DNA of 64,000 nt, taken from the NCBI GenBank assembly GCA_009768925.2, contig VHIT02000053.1, forward strand, positions 124,001 to 188,000, in the 5' to 3' direction. The DNA comes from Cryptosporidium bovis. Its lineage: Eukaryota; Apicomplexa; Conoidasida; Eucoccidiorida; Cryptosporidiidae. Both the position numbers and the translations under genes were made by a program. This document shows, piece after piece, positions 19,539 to 28,492 of this stretch; the stretch's first letter is position 1; each line of letters opens with the position of its first letter. The notes beneath the pieces were generated by a model. The model saw only the letters and a list, made by a program, of their open reading frames with translations. It searched no databases and was not told the origin of the DNA.

Positions 19539-22295
19539 ATGACTAAACATAAGAATGTAAATGGAGATATGGGGTTACTTCTAAGTAATAACGATCTTTC
19601 ATTTGATGAAAAAAAACTCAAGTGTTTAAACGCTGAAAAGAATGATCTGTGTAAGATTGGAAGGGAATTTAGTGAGAAATTTTTCACAGTGAACAATGTA
19701 GAAGCTGAGAATACTGCTCTTATTAACAATATTTATCCTTACCGAAGTTCTGATTTTTTGCATTCACAGTGCCTATATTCAGCGACCGGCAACAATCAAA
19801 TAACTGATTACCTTGCACATGCAGTTCAAAAGAGGGAATTCGAAAATTCTTTAGAAATAAAGACTAATTCAGATGATATTAACGCTGAAAATGTTGATTT
19901 TTGTAAAAAGATGGCAAAAGGAATAGAAGAAAAGTTAGATATATCAAAATATAACTCTGTGATAAAGGAAGATAAAGTGAAAAGAAAAGTTATACTTGAA
20001 TGGTATAGAAACAACGAACTCTTTAGTAAGCAATGGAGTTGTAAAAAATTTGGCAAAGAAGGTGCAGCTAAAAGAGCAATTCAGTTTTTAGAGAAAATAC
20101 ACGGAATATCAGTGAAATGCTTTCCAGGTGGTTATTATTCAACACTGATTGAGATCGGATCTTTAAAAGACAAAAATCAGGATCCCAAAAAGCAACATGT
20201 TTTATTCCATACCAAGGAAAAGAGAAAATACAAAAAAAGATTGAAAACTGAAACAATGATATACGAAAATAGCAATGACAATAACAACACTAATACATAT
20301 GATGAACCTCACTTAAAAAACGAAAATTATTTGAATGAGGAGCATGCATTATTAATTCAAAGAATGATGTTGTTCTTTCTGTCAGTAGACATTGATAATG
20401 CACATAATAATTGTAATTTAATTAAAGAAAAATGTAAAGTTATTAAAAATGATGGAGGTCAACTTAGGAATAACTTACATTTAAACTGTAGAAAGTTATT
20501 CAGAAATGTATATCAAGAATTACTCAGTAGTCAGAATTTTTATTGCAATTATAAATATAACTATCAAACAACTGAATACCAAAATGACCCAACTCAAGTT
20601 AGATTAAGTTTATATAAAGATGATAATAATATTGATTACTTAAATAGTAATAATCAAACCAACTGTTATAGTTATTGTAATTCATTAGTTGGAATAAGAA
20701 ATGTTAAGGACATACTACAAAAAACAACCAGACGTGATATTCAAATAAATAACTCAATAGAAGATATTAAAAAAATAATAAGTACAAGTGAAAACAATTC
20801 AAATAACGATCCTGACAATACAATAGATCACTTTCTTTGGGAAGAATTGATTAAGAATGGGTCTAGAATAAACGACGATTTACAGTATTTATCTGAGGGT
20901 GGATTACCTGGAAATACTTCAGTATGTTTGTCTAAATATGGTGATGGTAATTTTCGCTTTAATAGGTGTGGTATCCTGTCATGTAGTAATGACGAACAAT
21001 TAGAGGATTTATTTAAACTTATAGACCATAATAGATCTTGTTTAAATTTGATTCACATTGAAATTGAAAGAAATGGAACTAAAATTATGCCACGTTTTGA
21101 AAAGAGAATTACAAGATTACAAGGAAAATTTAATGGTCACAATAATCATGTATATGATGAAAAAAACGCTATAAATTCAAATTGTGACAATTTAGTAGAT
21201 GATAATTTAGAGATGGAAAATGCTATTTATACATTACTAGATATGAGATATGGATTAAACAATTTAAGATCAAAAGATGTGTTGATAGACTTGATTGATA
21301 TTAATGAAAATATTAATTCTCAGGCAAATGAACTTTCAAGAGTCAATGTAGTACATACTAAGAAAAGGAAAATAAATTCAAATAATATACTAGACGAATC
21401 AGGAGGTAATATTTTAAAAGATAGAAAAAATAAGATAATAAAAAAAGATTCGGAAATTGAATCGAATTATGATGTTAGTGAATATAGTAAGAGTACACTA
21501 GAATGGTGGAAAAAACCACGTGGTTGGAAGGTTTCTTATTATAGAGGAAAACAAAAATATTCACAAATATTCAAAGTATCATTAAATTCAACAAGTTCAG
21601 AAAGAGAATCTCAATATAAGCTTGCATATGAATTCTTTTTATCAACAAAAAATAAAGAATTGCCTTATACTAACGAAAATACAAACACACAAAATGTAAC
21701 CACCAGTAATATAGATCAATTAAATGTTGGTCCTGACCGTATTTCTGATAACTCTATGGTAAAATTTAATACCAATAATAATAATAATAATACGGAAAAA
21801 AACTATTGCAATAATGGGTTACCATTCTTATTTAATTATATGAGTATTCCTCAATTCAATGGTAATGTCATCCCGCCATTTAATTATTGCATGTCTTTTT
21901 TAGGTTATTCACCACAACTTGGAATAGGAACACAGAGTTTTTGTAACCAATTAAATAACAATGAAAATACAAGTAATAATATTGTCAACATGATGGACTC
22001 ACAAAATACAAATATTTCCCTAATTCAACAAAATTCAGGTTCACTTTTGTACAATTCGACGGCATCAAATAATAAATCATCAACAACAGCACCACTATCA
22101 TTTAATCCACATTTATTTCAACCATTCTTCTCACCACTTTTTGCAAATATAAATTATCAGAATATGCTAATGAACAACATTAATTTGAACAGTTATCAAA
22201 ACGTGAATTTTGATGCAAACAATGGTGGTGCTTATCCAAGTAATGCAGGTGTTAATATAGATTTAAATTCAAATCTAGATATTGGACAAGTATAA
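19539..22295 (+). CDS. ApiAP2-family transcription factor with two AP2-like domains
   Basis: The product is 918 residues. ApiAP2 proteins are the main sequence-specific transcription factors of apicomplexans and act in the nucleus. A first AP2-like domain lies at about residues 147-190 (LEWYRNNELFSKQWSCKKFG, then EGAAKRAIQFLEKI). It shows the typical FS-x-KKFG turn and the A-x-x-AI-x-F helix but a weak first strand. A second lies at about residues 650-705 (LEWWKKPRGWKVSYYRGKQK, then SQIFKV and a helix YKLAYEFFLST), with the W-x-V/A-x-Y core. A helical block at about residues 265-330 could be an accessory domain. A basic stretch near residue 600 (TKKRKI, RKNKIIKK) is a likely nuclear signal. 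The C terminus is Asn/Ser/Pro-rich. The domain calls rest on pattern recognition; both domains are divergent. The promoter carries TGCATG motifs, which allows autoregulation (inference). Confidence 0.75.
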   Translation: MTKHKNVNGDMGLLLSNNDLSFDEKKLKCLNAEKNDLCKIGREFSEKFFTVNNVEAENTALINNIYPYRSSDFLHSQCLYSATGNNQITDYLAHAVQKREFENSLEIKTNSDDINAENVDFCKKMAKGIEEKLDISKYNSVIKEDKVKRKVILEWYRNNELFSKQWSCKKFGKEGAAKRAIQFLEKIHGISVKCFPGGYYSTLIEIGSLKDKNQDPKKQHVLFHTKEKRKYKKRLKTETMIYENSNDNNNTNTYDEPHLKNENYLNEEHALLIQRMMLFFLSVDIDNAHNNCNLIKEKCKVIKNDGGQLRNNLHLNCRKLFRNVYQELLSSQNFYCNYKYNYQTTEYQNDPTQVRLSLYKDDNNIDYLNSNNQTNCYSYCNSLVGIRNVKDILQKTTRRDIQINNSIEDIKKIISTSENNSNNDPDNTIDHFLWEELIKNGSRINDDLQYLSEGGLPGNTSVCLSKYGDGNFRFNRCGILSCSNDEQLEDLFKLIDHNRSCLNLIHIEIERNGTKIMPRFEKRITRLQGKFNGHNNHVYDEKNAINSNCDNLVDDNLEMENAIYTLLDMRYGLNNLRSKDVLIDLIDINENINSQANELSRVNVVHTKKRKINSNNILDESGGNILKDRKNKIIKKDSEIESNYDVSEYSKSTLEWWKKPRGWKVSYYRGKQKYSQIFKVSLNSTSSERESQYKLAYEFFLSTKNKELPYTNENTNTQNVTTSNIDQLNVGPDRISDNSMVKFNTNNNNNNTEKNYCNNGLPFLFNYMSIPQFNGNVIPPFNYCMSFLGYSPQLGIGTQSFCNQLNNNENTSNNIVNMMDSQNTNISLIQQNSGSLLYNSTASNNKSSTTAPLSFNPHLFQPFFSPLFANINYQNMLMNNINLNSYQNVNFDANNGGAYPSNAGVNIDLNSNLDIGQV

Positions 22296-22364
22296 AATTT
22301 TGTTTAAAATCTAATTAATTAAGAATCTTGAAAATAATCAGGAGATTGAATAACACAATAAATA

Positions 22365-23726
22365 CTATTTAAATAATCTTGATGTATGGTGTTTTTGAAG
22401 TAATTTATCATATTCAAGATACTCACTATCTGTCATAAGACTAATAATTTCATCATCAATTTCCGATATTTTAAATGTTTTATCTTTAATGGCGGAAATA
22501 GAGAATATTGGTTCAACTTTGTCATTGATTTGACAATTAGATGAATCTGAATTATTGGTTGGTGTTATTAAATCACTATTACTAGTACTATTAACTTTTA
22601 AAGTATTGTTATTTGTCTGTATGTTTATTTTAATACCAGTATCTTTGTTATTTATCGAAGCGTTTGAGAGTCTGATCCCAAATTTAACTTTTGATACACT
22701 GGGATTGGTTATGTTCATGTCTTTATTATTAGGTGAAGACACTATTCTTGGTGAATCTGTTTTTGACTGTTTAGATTCTGATACAAATATGTTCTGATTA
22801 TTTTCATTTTTATTCATGGTAATGTTGTTCAAAGAAGATGTAGAGTCATTAGTAATATTATCAGCTTTACTACCAACATTAATTTCCTCAGTTTTATTAT
22901 TTTTTAGTTTTTCAAGTTTGCTTTGGTATTGAGGAAAGACTGGAATATGCATGTTTTTAACAAAATCAAGTGAGTTGATTAATATTTTCAATTGTTTTCT
23001 GGCCCTTTCAGCTTTATCTTTAGCAGCATTTTTGAAAGCTGCTGAATCAACGGTAACTAGTTTAAAATTGCAATATCTGCAGAGGAAAAGTCCATCAGAC
23101 GGGTCAAGATCTAAAGACAATGCTTCTAAGGATGAATACTTTGCATTGCATCTTTTGCATAACAGTTCGTCTAAATTAACTGCATCCTTAATATCTTGTT
23201 CAAGTTTATGTGTAATTGCATTTAACTGCCACTCAACAACTGCTGGGAGATATGGATTAATACGATAATAAAATTGACACACTTTGCTATTTAACAATAA
23301 TTTTGAGTCAGTATTATAATTACTATTTTCTGGGGATAATGCATTTACTACAGTTGTTCCGTTTGAATTTTTATTAATACTAGGCGCAGAAGAAATAGTT
23401 ATTTTACTAGAATTATCAACATTAGAGTTTCCTTGTAAATTCTGAGATTCATTATTATTTTTTTGGTCCTTTATCACAATAAAATCATCTTCAAGTTGTC
23501 TAAGGGCCTCCCTAATTTGTCTATCAGACAAGTTGAGTTTGTTAGCCAAGTCTTTGTCAGTAAATGACTTTTGCTCTCTAATGAGACAATCACCAATGAC
23601 AATTGCAGGTGAATCATGAAATAGCCTTAGAAGAATCTGAACAAAAGTTCTGAATCTCTCAGGGTTATACGGAAATTGTTGAATATCTTCGCTATTTCTA
23701 TTTGAAAATGATTCCTGTATATTCAT
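22365..23726 (-). CDS. GTF2E1: Transcription initiation factor TFIIE, alpha subunit
   Basis: TFIIE-alpha is a general RNA polymerase II factor that recruits and stimulates TFIIH at the promoter. The product has 453 residues, similar to other eukaryotic alpha subunits. Residues about 20-100 form the extended winged helix (VQILLRLFHDSPAIVIGDCL, then DLANKLNLSDRQIREALRQL). Residues about 187-222 form the zinc ribbon, with two Cys pairs (CKRC and CRYC) 21 residues apart in LLCKRCNAKY and GLFLCRYCNFKL. The linker between them and most of the region after residue 260 is Asn/Ser-rich low complexity. The acidic C terminus (EISEIDDEIISLMTDSEYLE) resembles the acidic TFIIH-binding end of other alpha subunits. 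It is convergent with the AP2 gene, with only 69 bases between the two stops. Confidence 0.92.
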   Translation of the reverse strand: MNIQESFSNRNSEDIQQFPYNPERFRTFVQILLRLFHDSPAIVIGDCLIREQKSFTDKDLANKLNLSDRQIREALRQLEDDFIVIKDQKNNNESQNLQGNSNVDNSSKITISSAPSINKNSNGTTVVNALSPENSNYNTDSKLLLNSKVCQFYYRINPYLPAVVEWQLNAITHKLEQDIKDAVNLDELLCKRCNAKYSSLEALSLDLDPSDGLFLCRYCNFKLVTVDSAAFKNAAKDKAERARKQLKILINSLDFVKNMHIPVFPQYQSKLEKLKNNKTEEINVGSKADNITNDSTSSLNNITMNKNENNQNIFVSESKQSKTDSPRIVSSPNNKDMNITNPSVSKVKFGIRLSNASINNKDTGIKINIQTNNNTLKVNSTSNSDLITPTNNSDSSNCQINDKVEPIFSISAIKDKTFKISEIDDEIISLMTDSEYLEYDKLLQKHHTSRLFK

Positions 23727-23792
23727 GTATTTAATTCAATATTTAAATAGATATACAACACCTTGAAAACAGACAGGTTAAGGTAATATTAA

Positions 23793-23975
23793 ATGTCAAT
23801 ATACATCAATAAGTTATCTTTTTATTTATTTATTTTTTCTTTCCTTCTTATTCCTAGCTTCAACAATGTTATCTGTCATTACTTTTGGCTCCACAATGAT
23901 CAACGCAATTACATTGATGCACTAATTGAAACAAAAATAAAAGATAATAATAATAAAGACGATGATCAAGTATGA
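23793..23975 (+). CDS. Possible very small secreted protein
   Basis: A 60-codon frame opens at an ATG 67 bases from the divergent TFIIE-alpha start. Residues about 8-27 (SFYLFIFSFLLIPSFNNVIC) make a plausible signal peptide. The mature part would be about 33 residues, ending in an acidic/asparagine tail (KIKDNNNKDDDQV). No family is recognised. It may be a real small exported protein, or chance in AT-rich DNA where Phe/Ile-rich frames are common. The last codons could also run into an intron, but I find no consensus donor. Confidence 0.3.
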   Translation: MSIYINKLSFYLFIFSFLLIPSFNNVICHYFWLHNDQRNYIDALIETKIKDNNNKDDDQV

Positions 23976-24269
23976 AAATAGCCTTCCAATAGCAGTTACG
24001 ATTAAGTAAATCAAAAGGAAATATTATAAATGTAAAGAAAGCATGTAGTTTTTATTTGATGAGTAAATATTAATAACTTTAAATTTGCTCGTAATCAGTG
24101 TTTATTTAAGTGCCGTTTATAAACCCAAGAGTTAACGAACCTAGTCGCTAATCGTATATTAAAAACACATAAATAAAATCAAAGGAAACCTATTTCCTGC
24201 TTTATTCTAAAATATAACAATAGACTTTGAAAGATCAAACAAATATATTAAAAATTATTTCGATACCTT

Positions 24270-24279
24270 TGGGCGCCAA
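24270..24279. promoter_or_regulatory. GGCGCC-core E2F/DP1-like site
   Basis: TGGGCGCCAA contains the GGCGCC core with the flanking CAA half of the TGGCGCCA element known in Cryptosporidium promoters. It is placed between RRP8 (3' side) and TFIIE-alpha (540 bases upstream of its start). Target unclear. Confidence 0.35.
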
Positions 24280-24313
24280 CGGCCAGGCGGTAAATGTTAA
24301 CAAATTGTCATTT

Positions 24314-25444
24314 TTATCTCTTCTTGTACACACAAGGCTTGAGAAGAGTATGATCTATATTGGAGGCAATTAATATGGTCTCTGAGTGGTTATATTTTTG
24401 GTTATTTCTGAGGGAACTTTTGTAACTAGTTGATTTGAGTAATTTTAAGACATGTATCAATCTTAATTTGTATGAAAAGAAACGTTTAGTATTCAATTTA
24501 GCTGGAAATAAAGGAGCAGAAGACCTTCGAATATACTTAACAACTCTGTTGTTATTATCTTTGTTTTGGCCAGGTTTCTTGAGTTGCCTTGTCCCCGTAG
24601 TGCGTTGCTGATTATTTACATACTTCGAGTCGACAATGTTTTTAGTTTTGAAAGTGCAACGATCACCATTGGCATTTACCTTGGTGAAAATGAATTGAGT
24701 GAAATAGTTGGTAATATTAGTAGGACTTCCAATTAATTTAAGGTTAAATCTTTCAATATTTGAAATGAACATTGGGATACTATTTAATCTGGATGTAACT
24801 TCTGTGATTATAATTAAGCCTTGATATTTAACCACGCGATAAGCTTCTGCAATAAATAAAGGCCAATCAGTTCCCATTAAACTAAGACAAAATACAGCCA
24901 AGTCTAGTATATTATCGTCCAAAGGAACACTTTTTATGTTGCAAATAGTTATATTATTCTCGTACGCAAAGTCTTTTGAACAGTTTAAATCAAAAGAATA
25001 AATTTTGTATCCTTTTTTATTCCCAAATAATTGATTTATTTTAGCCATACCACAACCAAAATCACCTATTACTTTTATTTTATCATTTATACGTATATAT
25101 TCTATTATTTTATCCAGTGGGTCTAAAGGCCATAGCCTTTTTTGTGCATTATAACCAGAATGGTACTGCTCAAACATGTTATCGTCCTTTAAATATTCAT
25201 TAAATGCATCATCACTCTTGTTTGTGTAAAGATACTCATTTATTTTCCTAAAGCGACTCCCTTTTAGCCTCTGAGACACACCAGTTATTTTATTTTCCTC
25301 ATGATTGTTCTTCTCTCTACTTGCATTTTTTCTTAATTCGTTTGTTGTGCTTTCTTTGCATTCGTCACCTCTCTTCAAAATATCTCCCACATCAACTACA
25401 CTTGCTACTGCTCTCTTTCTTTTTTCACCTCCTATTCTTAACAT
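24314..25444 (-). CDS. RRP8: Ribosomal RNA-processing protein 8, rRNA adenine methyltransferase
   Basis: RRP8 is a nucleolar SAM-dependent enzyme that in yeast makes an N1-methyladenosine in 25S rRNA and supports pre-rRNA processing. The 376-residue product shows the Rrp8 core. Before the SAM fold come FEQYHSGYNAQKRLWPLDPL, with the W-P-x-x-P typical of the family. Motif I is VIGDFGCGMAKI at about residue 125, then YSFDL (acidic residue after strand 2), ITICNIKSVPLDDNILDLAV, FCLSLMGTDWPLFIAEAYRV (the characteristic SLMGT-W) and LIIITEVTSR. The first 65 residues are basic and charged. The region after about residue 250 is a basic extension (RRSSAPLFPAKLNTKRFFSY) not usual for the family. No break is seen. 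Confidence 0.92.
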   Translation of the reverse strand: MLRIGGEKRKRAVASVVDVGDILKRGDECKESTTNELRKNASREKNNHEENKITGVSQRLKGSRFRKINEYLYTNKSDDAFNEYLKDDNMFEQYHSGYNAQKRLWPLDPLDKIIEYIRINDKIKVIGDFGCGMAKINQLFGNKKGYKIYSFDLNCSKDFAYENNITICNIKSVPLDDNILDLAVFCLSLMGTDWPLFIAEAYRVVKYQGLIIITEVTSRLNSIPMFISNIERFNLKLIGSPTNITNYFTQFIFTKVNANGDRCTFKTKNIVDSKYVNNQQRTTGTRQLKKPGQNKDNNNRVVKYIRRSSAPLFPAKLNTKRFFSYKLRLIHVLKLLKSTSYKSSLRNNQKYNHSETILIASNIDHTLLKPCVYKKR

Positions 25445-25923
25445 CCCTATCTGTTGTGTCTATGTAACTAAGCAAATACCTGGTATTACACTAACACTAG
25501 TAATAAGCTACGGAATTTTGCCGTTGCTGCCGAAATAATTAAAGGGACTCAATGTATATATCTATATCTTTCATGTGAACCAAACAACATACAATCACAT
25601 ATCGCTTTGTTTTATTGTCTATTTCCTTCCATGTATCGTCCCCTTTACTTTTTTTACAAGTAAACCAATCTTTTTATTGCTGGTTTTGGGACCTGTTAAT
25701 TCTAATCTGCCTCCCCGCCTCATAACAACTGACACCAAATGTACGAGACTAATAGGCGGTCACAGAAGTTTATTGCATGTACAGGTGACTAATAATTTTA
25801 TTTCACATTAGAACATAGTATGAAGTGAGGAGTAAATAATTAAACAAAGTGAATTGGCCTGATCTTTATTTGTTTCATGAGAAGAACCGGATAACTGTAG
25901 TGAATAGTAGTTGTTTGAATGCA
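25445..25923. other. Intergenic region upstream of RRP8
   Basis: It holds the RRP8 promoter and the 3' end of the neighbouring minus-strand gene. No gene or strong motif is seen; open frames here start with non-ATG codons or look random. Confidence 0.4.
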
Positions 25924-27198
25924 TTACGTTATAACTGTTTCTATTCTCCTCTTTTTTATTGGGGTGTGAAAATCTGTATTGTTACTCCCAGTTGTACTAT
26001 TATCGTTGCAAGTGTCATTGTATGTGCACTTGTAGCTGTTGTAGTTACTTATTTCTATGTTATCAAACTTGAATTTTTCAACTGAAACATTCCGAGTATG
26101 AGATAAAAATTGATTGCTTCCTTTGAACAACCTAAATCCAATAAAATCCTTATAAGTAATATCAACTCCAAAAATACCTGGGTTAAACTTGATCATTCTA
26201 GTTAGTCTTGACTCTGTAATTTCCCAAAACCTTCTATAATTTGGTTTATTTGAAAATCTACTTAAACAAGGACATTTATTAGTGTTTGTAACATAGTAGC
26301 CACACTCGGACACGTTATCACTTTTATTAAAGTTATAGCTATTTAGTGAAACATAATCTGAATGATCATTAATGGTGTCAGAATATTTTTTGTTAATAGT
26401 ATTACTTTTATTGCTTCCTAAAATTGAATTTACCTCATTACTTAATTCAACATTTTTATTTTCCTCCCAGTGACTCGACATATTTATCTCTTTTATTAAT
26501 ATCTCATAAGCTGGAATAGGAAAAAATAATATATCATCTTCAGAAATGCATATAACTTTGTTTCCATTATTTTTGTTTCTACCTTTCCCATTCCACAATA
26601 ATGAGTGAATTAATATTCGGCTTAAAGATACTCTCATTAGTTTATCTGCTATGCCATATGGCATTTTTCTCTCACAAAAAATCGCCTTAATACACCTTTT
26701 GTTGCTGTTAGTTACCTCCACAATTGAACCTAGTATTGGTTTATATCTAATTACCTCCTTTCTTTTGTCTTTAATTTCATTTAAGTCTAAATTAATACTT
26801 GAATCCTTATCGTATCTACAATGACACATTGGTTTTACCAGCAAAAAAACAAAACCATTTGTATTTTTATCCCCTAATATATTTACCGTACTGTTTGAAA
26901 TTTCACTGTTTTTGTTGCAAGAATCATAACCCTTTTCTTCTGGAATATAATTTTTGTCGTTTATTTTTATATTGTAGACCTCATTTTCGTCCTTTTCAAA
27001 CACTATATCACCGCAACTTCCTTTTGTTTTGTGAGAATAACAAAAGTTGTTACCTATTTTATTCGTAATTCCTCTTTCCAAAGGTTCGTTTCTCTCCTCG
27101 AACGGCAAATTTAATATGAACGGTTTTAAACCAAGCTTTATAAATAACTCATCTCCGTTGTTCAGTATCTCCTTGTAACTATTGCTTAGCTTGTTCAT
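25924..27198 (-). CDS. Conserved-looking hypothetical protein, 424 residues
   Basis: I do not recognise this protein. It has 424 residues and no signal peptide or membrane segment. The N-terminal part (FIKLGLKPFILNLPFEERNE) and the middle block at about residues 125-240 (FVFLLVKPMCHCRYDKD; YKPILGSIVEVTN; KMPYGIADKLMRVSLSRILI; LFFPIPAYEILIKEI) look like a folded domain. An Asn/Ser-rich linker and a second ordered part follow (about residues 330-385: FWEITESRLTRMIKFNPGIF, GFRLFKGSNQFLSH). Cysteines in CHCRYD, CGYY and CPCLSRF are spaced irregularly, so no zinc motif can be claimed. The tail KKRRIE could be a nuclear signal. Coding status is solid from length and codon texture; function is unknown. 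Confidence 0.75.
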   Translation of the reverse strand: MNKLSNSYKEILNNGDELFIKLGLKPFILNLPFEERNEPLERGITNKIGNNFCYSHKTKGSCGDIVFEKDENEVYNIKINDKNYIPEEKGYDSCNKNSEISNSTVNILGDKNTNGFVFLLVKPMCHCRYDKDSSINLDLNEIKDKRKEVIRYKPILGSIVEVTNSNKRCIKAIFCERKMPYGIADKLMRVSLSRILIHSLLWNGKGRNKNNGNKVICISEDDILFFPIPAYEILIKEINMSSHWEENKNVELSNEVNSILGSNKSNTINKKYSDTINDHSDYVSLNSYNFNKSDNVSECGYYVTNTNKCPCLSRFSNKPNYRRFWEITESRLTRMIKFNPGIFGVDITYKDFIGFRLFKGSNQFLSHTRNVSVEKFKFDNIEISNYNSYKCTYNDTCNDNSTTGSNNTDFHTPIKKRRIETVIT

Positions 27199-27826
27199 AA
27201 CTTTCCCTATATCTATTATGTGAAATACTGACAGTTACACTATTTGAATACTTCACTTCCAAACCATTCCATCACACTATTCAATAAACACTATGTTTGT
27301 GTGTTTTCTTATTTTGTTTATTATTGTTAAAAATTAAAGTGCTATCAAGTCGGTTGCCCCTTTATCTCTCTACTTTTCTTTACCAGAGAGTTCGCTCATT
27401 CAATGAGTTACGTATTCACACAACATAACATTAACATCAACTTGGCTATGTTACTATAATGCGCACTCCTTACATCGAATATTTCACCTATATTCTACTA
27501 CAGATTTAATCGAGGCAAATAAATCAGTTAGTACCTATTCTTCCCGCCACATGGCGCTAATATGCCACTAATAAGTGATTACTGTGGCAAGAGTAAGAGT
27601 AGTAAAAGTGATATTTTTTGTTCCTTTTTATGGCGTTCAAATACTTTGAAACCTTTTTTAATGAAGTGTTAGCGTTTTTTATGGGTATAAATACTGAATA
27701 ACCGACTAATCTACAGTTAAATGGCTATATCGATGATTTTGTTACCTGCTAAAAAAGACTACCTTTCGTACCGAACTGAACTGAGTTTTTTTCTGCCCAC
27801 TCTTAACTATCCTTGACTTACTTAAA
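27199..27826. other. Divergent promoter region
   Basis: This gap separates the 424-residue gene (minus) from the small coiled-coil gene (plus). It has ATGGCGCTAA at about 27551 and ATGGCGTTCA at about 27631, both weak E2F-like half sites, and a TATA-like element GGTATAAATACT at about 27683-27694. No gene is seen. Confidence 0.4.
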
Positions 27827-28228
27827 ATGGAAAAATTGGCTCTAGAAGCAGATTCATGGATTAACAACCTTGAAAATGCGATAATATCATCAATAGAAAT
27901 GACCAAAAATAGACTGCACTCCAACTTTGAGAGAAATGTAAATGAGGCAGATGAAACAATAGATGAGTATGACAGTTTGTACAAGACCTTAAGCTCCTTA
28001 CACGACGACACAAACGATTACTACAATTATCTGATCGAGAACTCAGCAGCTACCGAACATAACAATGACAAAAGTGGCATGCTGGCAGTTTACAGTAGAG
28101 CAGTGAGAATAGAGAAAATAATTCAAAAAATAGTAAATTCAATGGAGTTCATAGACGGTTGTATATCTAATGAATTCAAGAATGAGAGTTACATTGAGAC
28201 ACTAAGCATAATTTGGAGGCATTCCTGA
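27827..28228 (+). CDS. Small helical (coiled-coil) protein of unknown function
   Basis: The product has 133 residues and is almost entirely predicted helix, with heptad-like patterns (WINNLENAIISSIEMTKNRL, then DETIDEYDSLYKTLSSLHDD and VRIEKIIQKIVNSMEFIDGC). There is no signal peptide or membrane segment. The size and helix pattern are those of small subunits of multi-protein assemblies (kinetochore, BLOC-like or exocyst-like), but nothing in the sequence fixes one. It starts at the only good ATG after a TATA-like element 130 bases upstream and is convergent with eIF3c, 264 bases between stops. Probably real, because the frame is clean and composition differs from chance AT-rich frames. Confidence 0.65.
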   Translation: MEKLALEADSWINNLENAIISSIEMTKNRLHSNFERNVNEADETIDEYDSLYKTLSSLHDDTNDYYNYLIENSAATEHNNDKSGMLAVYSRAVRIEKIIQKIVNSMEFIDGCISNEFKNESYIETLSIIWRHS

Positions 28229-28492
28229 TACCCGCTCCTTTACCTTCATTAAATTTAACTGTCATTCATACTGTTCTTTCTGATGTTTAATCTTTTTACA
28301 TGATATATATATAGAATAGATCTTTCGGCCCAGGGACATAAATGTACGCATGTACATGCACACAGGTGTTTATGTGTTTATAAACATATAGATAGATGCA
28401 ATATGTGACAAATAGCAGTGTGCAAACAGTTTCTTGGAGCAAAGGAACTCCATTAGTTTCATTATTCTAACCTTTTCCCCCGGACGTAACTT

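Larger units (their letters stand above)
23727..24313. other. Intergenic region between TFIIE-alpha and RRP8
   Basis: It holds the TFIIE-alpha promoter and the RRP8 3' UTR. A short plus-strand frame with a signal peptide (listed separately) begins 67 bases from the TFIIE start. An E2F-like TGGGCGCCAA lies at 24270-24279. Nothing else stands out. Confidence 0.45.

Noticed and set aside
25575-26085. Two plus-strand frames near the end of the 424-residue gene
   Set aside because: The first starts with GTG in the gap; the second overlaps the minus-strand gene and has no features.
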